A DNA stretch of 64,000 nt from Candidatus Methylacidiphilales bacterium (GTDB taxonomy: Bacteria > Verrucomicrobiota > Verrucomicrobiia > Methylacidiphilales > JAAUTS01), in the NCBI GenBank assembly GCA_028713655.1, contig JAQTNW010000002.1:76627-140626 (forward strand), written 5' to 3'. The notes under the pieces were generated by a model, which was given only the letters and a program-made list of their open reading frames with translations, ran no database searches and was not told where the DNA came from. How positions within the stretch are numbered: position 1 is the stretch's first letter; each line of letters starts with the position of its first letter. Below, one piece after another: positions 61,436 through 64,000 of this stretch. Made by a program: the position numbers and the translations under genes.

Positions 61436-62173
61436 GGCCTGGTTCCACAACGCATCCAGCTCGCTCAGGGTAAGCCCCTTGAGCGGGCGCGATGTGTTTT
61501 TCTCCATCCACTCGAAGCGCCGCACAAACTTGCGGTTGGCCTGGCGGCAGCTTTCTTCCGCGTCCATTTTGCAATGGCGCGCAAAATTCACCACGCTGAA
61601 AAGCAGGTCGCCCACTTCTTCCCGCAATTTTTCCGGATTTTGAAAATCTTTTTCAATTTCCGCAATTTCCTCCTTCACCTTGGCAAGGACATCGCGCAGT
61701 TCCTGCCAGTCGAAGCCGACCTTGGCCGCCTTTTTTTGGATTTCCTGGGCCTGCATCAACGCGGGCAGATGCCGGGGAACCCCGTCGAGAGCGCCTTTTC
61801 TCTCAGGTTTTTCCTTCTTTTTGATTTCTTCCCAGCGATGAAGTACCTCGCCGGACGTGGAAAGTTTGTCCTCGCCAAAAACATGAGGATGACGGCGGAC
61901 CAGCTTTTCGCAAATTTCACGCACGACAGTTTCGAGAGTGAAAACGCCGCGCTCCTCCGCGAGCTGGGCATGGAACACAATATGGAGCAGGACATCCCCG
62001 AGTTCTTCCCGCAGCATGGAGTCGCTCTTTTCATCGATGGCCTCCAGCACTTCATAACATTCCTCGAGCAACTGGGGCTTGATGGATTCGTGGGTTTGCT
62101 CGCGGTCCCACGGGCAGCCGTCCGGCGCGCGCAGGCGGGCGATGATGTCTTTCAGTTGTTTGACCGATTCCAT
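61418..62173 (-). CDS. mazG: Nucleoside triphosphate pyrophosphohydrolase MazG
   Basis: A 251-residue house-cleaning NTP pyrophosphatase with two MazG domains. The first has LRAPDGCPWDREQTHESIKP, the metal-binding EECYEVLEAID, and MLREELGDVLLHIVFHA. The second has EEIAEIEKDFQNPEKLREEV and GDLLFSVVNFARH, the active half in E. coli MazG. RRHPHVFGE is also diagnostic. It hydrolyses NTPs, including oxidised ones, and lowers (p)ppGpp-related stress. Length is normal. It is encoded alone; the gap upstream to 62353 carries repeat pieces. Confidence 0.95.
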   Translation of the reverse strand: MESVKQLKDIIARLRAPDGCPWDREQTHESIKPQLLEECYEVLEAIDEKSDSMLREELGDVLLHIVFHAQLAEERGVFTLETVVREICEKLVRRHPHVFGEDKLSTSGEVLHRWEEIKKKEKPERKGALDGVPRHLPALMQAQEIQKKAAKVGFDWQELRDVLAKVKEEIAEIEKDFQNPEKLREEVGDLLFSVVNFARHCKMDAEESCRQANRKFVRRFEWMEKNTSRPLKGLTLSELDALWNQAKKATD

Positions 62174-62216
62174 TCGTATTGATTACGCGGCTGGGCCAGG
62201 AATGGCAAGCGATTGA

Positions 62217-62326
62217 ACCTTTGAACCACGAAGACACCAAGGCACGAAGAAAGAGAAAGTATATTTTAGGTTAAAGGAAGCCACTCCCAAGGGGTTGGCA
62301 TTTATCCGTGTTGTCCGTGGTAAAGC
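62217..62326. repeat. Dispersed intergenic repeats upstream of mazG
   Basis: gaaccacgaagacaccaagg (62223-62242) matches the block at 8785, and tttatccgtgttgtccgtgg (about 62301-62320) matches the tttatccgtgtgcatccgtg piece at 17397. No gene is seen in this gap. Confidence 0.55.
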
Positions 62327-62352
62327 AGTTTTCCTTCTGCTTGCACTGCGGA

Positions 62353-62853
62353 TTAATTCGTTGCGTTCATTGGGCTTTTCAAGGCGCTCAACAAGGGATC
62401 CGTTTTCACCGCGGGCTTGAGCAGGGGTTCCAGCTTTACAGCCTGCTGGGCATGGCGGCGGGCCGAACTGGCATTGCCAAGCCGGGCCTGGCAGCGGGCA
62501 AGGTTGTAATGGCAAAACCCGCTGCGTTTGATTGCATCCGGCGCCGACATCCAGATGTCGATGGCGCGCGCCGGCTCGCCGAGCTGCTCATAAGCAAGCG
62601 CCTGTTGAATATAAAAATCGGGCAGCTCCGGATAACGGTCATGGCCTGCTTGCGCCAGTTCGGCGGCTGATGACCACTCGGAGCGAAGGAGAAAGATCTG
62701 GCCTTTGAGGCTCATGACCTCGGGAAGGTTCTGGAAATCCTTTTTCAGATGGGTCAGCTCGTCCAAGGCCTCATCCGGCATGCCAAGGTTCAGGTAGCCT
62801 GAGGCAAACTGCAGGCCCCAGCGCAGTTTCGGATCCAGTTTCGTTTCCGGCAC
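62353..62853 (-). CDS. Tetratricopeptide-repeat protein
   Basis: A 166-residue soluble protein made almost wholly of TPR helices. Four repeats are visible: LQFASGYLNLGMPDEALDEL, GQIFLLRSEWSSAAELAQAG, IQQALAYEQLGEPARAIDIW and YNLARCQARLGNASSARRHA. TPRs mediate protein-protein contacts; the partner is unknown. No signal peptide is present. It stands alone between mazG and the peptidase gene, all three on the minus strand but separated by 95-180 bp. Confidence 0.85.
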   Translation of the reverse strand: MPETKLDPKLRWGLQFASGYLNLGMPDEALDELTHLKKDFQNLPEVMSLKGQIFLLRSEWSSAAELAQAGHDRYPELPDFYIQQALAYEQLGEPARAIDIWMSAPDAIKRSGFCHYNLARCQARLGNASSARRHAQQAVKLEPLLKPAVKTDPLLSALKSPMNATN

Positions 62854-62948
62854 AAATGCTCCTTTCGTGAATGACTGTCACCACAGTCAGACTTAATTAA
62901 GCTTAATCTGTGCCAAGCGCAAAGCGAGGAGCGCAAAAATGCAAAAAC

Positions 62949-63656
62949 TTAATCGTTCCGACGTCCGCCCATTAGAAGAGGCAGCAGATAGTAGAGCATA
63001 TAAAGCAGCGACGTGATAAAGGCCGCCACATAGGTCCAAGCCGCCGCATCGAGCACTTTTCGCATGCCGGTTTCGGCTTCTTCGGAAGACAGGAAATGCA
63101 TTTTGTTGAGAATGATTTTTGCGCGCCGCGAAGCGTCGAATTCGACCGGCAATGTAATCAGGTTGAAAAGCATGATGATTCCCCAGCCGAGCGACATGAC
63201 CAGCAGATAGGTGTGAAGGGAAATTCCAAACCCGCCATGATAACCGCCGGTGATCCAAAAGAGCAGGGGCAGCCAGGTAACCGCCTGGTTGGCATAAGTG
63301 GTGGCGCCAACCGAGGCCATGCGCCATTGGAGCGGCGCATAGGCCAGCTTGTGCTGGATCGCGTGGCCGCATTCGTGGGCGGAAACACCCAGCGCCGCGG
63401 CCGAGTCCCCGTGATAATTTTCAGTTGAAAGGACCAGCCGCTTGTTCATCGGATCATAGTGGTCGCCGAGCATCGAATCGGCCTCCACAATTTCAACATC
63501 ATGGATTCCCGCCGATTCCAGGATGCGTTCGGCGCAGCGCGCGCCCGTGTAGCCGGACCCGGCCGGCACCTTGCTCCACTTGGCGTAGGCGGCCTTCACC
63601 CGGCATACCGCAATGATGGAGATGGCGGCTGTTACGATAAAAATGAGCAGAAACAT
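62949..63656 (-). CDS. Neutral zinc metallopeptidase, YugP family
   Basis: A 235-residue membrane peptidase. The N-terminal helix (FLLIFIVTAAISIIAV) is followed by the conserved GYTGARCAERILESAGI, GDHYDPMNKRLVLSTENYHG and the zinc motif SAHECGHAIQH (HExxH). Two or three further hydrophobic stretches and LITLPVEFDASRRAKIIL follow, then a terminal helix hairpin. The physiological substrate of YugP proteins is not known. The ATG at 63656 is chosen for a strong GGAGG ribosome site 8 bases upstream; a longer frame starts at 63707. Confidence 0.92.
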   Translation of the reverse strand: MFLLIFIVTAAISIIAVCRVKAAYAKWSKVPAGSGYTGARCAERILESAGIHDVEIVEADSMLGDHYDPMNKRLVLSTENYHGDSAAALGVSAHECGHAIQHKLAYAPLQWRMASVGATTYANQAVTWLPLLFWITGGYHGGFGISLHTYLLVMSLGWGIIMLFNLITLPVEFDASRRAKIILNKMHFLSSEEAETGMRKVLDAAAWTYVAAFITSLLYMLYYLLPLLMGGRRND

Positions 63657-63898
63657 ATTGAGTCCTCCGTAGATGGAAAAATCTAGCCCTCCGTTGATCC
63701 GATGCAAGGCAATCCCATTGCAGTTTCAAGAATCAAGTTCGCCACGGCGAATCCGTCCGGCGGCGGATTTGCCAGTTTTAAGCCGGGGCAACTTGCAAGA
63801 TTTGGCTCCCGCCTTTCTGCTCTTCGCGTCCTTCCTGTAACATCCGCCTTCCAGTCCTCCGGCTTGTTATTTGCCGTACATCCCTTACAATCTGCGCC

Positions 63899-64000
63899 GT
63901 GCAACTGAACCGTTATGACAACAGCGCGTTTGACCGGGGCGCAGGACGCCTGAAAGAGGCGTTCTGGATTTTATGCAAATGCCTTTTTTTTCAAAACCCG
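63899..64000 (+). CDS. WcaF-like acyltransferase, N-terminal fragment (runs off window)
   Basis: From the GTG at 63899 the frame reads QLNRYDNSAFDRGAGRLKEA then FWILCKCLFFQNP and is open to the window edge (34 residues). The pattern YDNSxFDRGxxRLKExxW followed by a hydrophobic LFF stretch is the N-terminus of putative colanic-acid acetyltransferase WcaF-type hexapeptide proteins. It would acetylate a sugar of an exported polysaccharide. No clear ribosome site precedes the GTG. The catalytic left-handed helix is outside the window, so this rests on the N-terminal motif alone. Confidence 0.6.
   Translation, partial: MQLNRYDNSAFDRGAGRLKEAFWILCKCLFFQNP

Overview
The window reads as a chromosomal segment of a Verrucomicrobiota bacterium (PVC superphylum). 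The main evidence is a four-gene prepilin-like Verru_Chthon cassette (D-B-C-A), a GreA with a very long N-terminal extension as in chlamydiae, a paired DUF1800/DUF1501 locus, a PEP-CTERM protein, and many short dispersed intergenic repeats typical of environmental PVC genomes. All family names come from reading motifs by eye; no database search was run. I saw no rRNA, tRNA or CRISPR array.

Region 1 (1-24082) is mostly core chromosome. It holds the N-terminal part of ftsK, a DUF3095 protein and a PAS-SpoIIE phosphatase, manA, an FHA-domain protein, DUF1800/DUF1501, long-form greA, eno, a DivIC/FtsB-like gene, mdh, infA, a lipoprotein, a hybrid histidine kinase, mfd with an overlapping SurA-like isomerase, and pdxA translationally coupled to a possible ATP-grasp enzyme. 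Gaps between these genes carry shared repeat families.

Region 2 (about 24100-25910) is accessory. It has a 21-bp minisatellite and then three small gene units on one strand: a membrane protein, a hicB-hicA toxin-antitoxin pair whose 59-residue toxin is easy to miss, and a second membrane protein. The first two units each end in a similar ~105-bp element resembling an integron attC site.

Region 3 (26097-46947) is a large exopolysaccharide locus. A GH16 hydrolase diverges from an assembly operon (outer-membrane barrel, FecR protein, Wza-like exporter, Wzc-like tyrosine kinase). Next come an O-antigen ligase/polymerase and an initiating glycosyl-1-phosphate transferase. A long minus-strand run follows, with glycosyltransferases, a glycoside hydrolase, a second polymerase/ligase, a sulfotransferase and a Wzm/Wzt ABC exporter. 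It mixes Wzy-type and ABC-type parts, with no Wzx flippase in view. The product may be a sulfated polysaccharide.

Region 4 (47000-53500) is an insertion zone: a beheaded higB toxin next to intact higA, an RHS-repeat fragment, a 1012-residue autotransporter whose passenger begins with an ice-binding (DUF3494) domain, a paralogue of the glycosyltransferase at 46003, and ssb plus a Phd/VapC pair bracketed by two near-identical 59-bp direct repeats.

Region 5 (53609-64000) holds the Verru_Chthon cassette with a fifth secreted protein, a PEP-CTERM protein, about 1.1 kb of repeat-filled DNA, a DUF4870 membrane protein, mazG, a TPR protein, a YugP-like zinc metallopeptidase, and the start of a WcaF-like acyltransferase at the edge.
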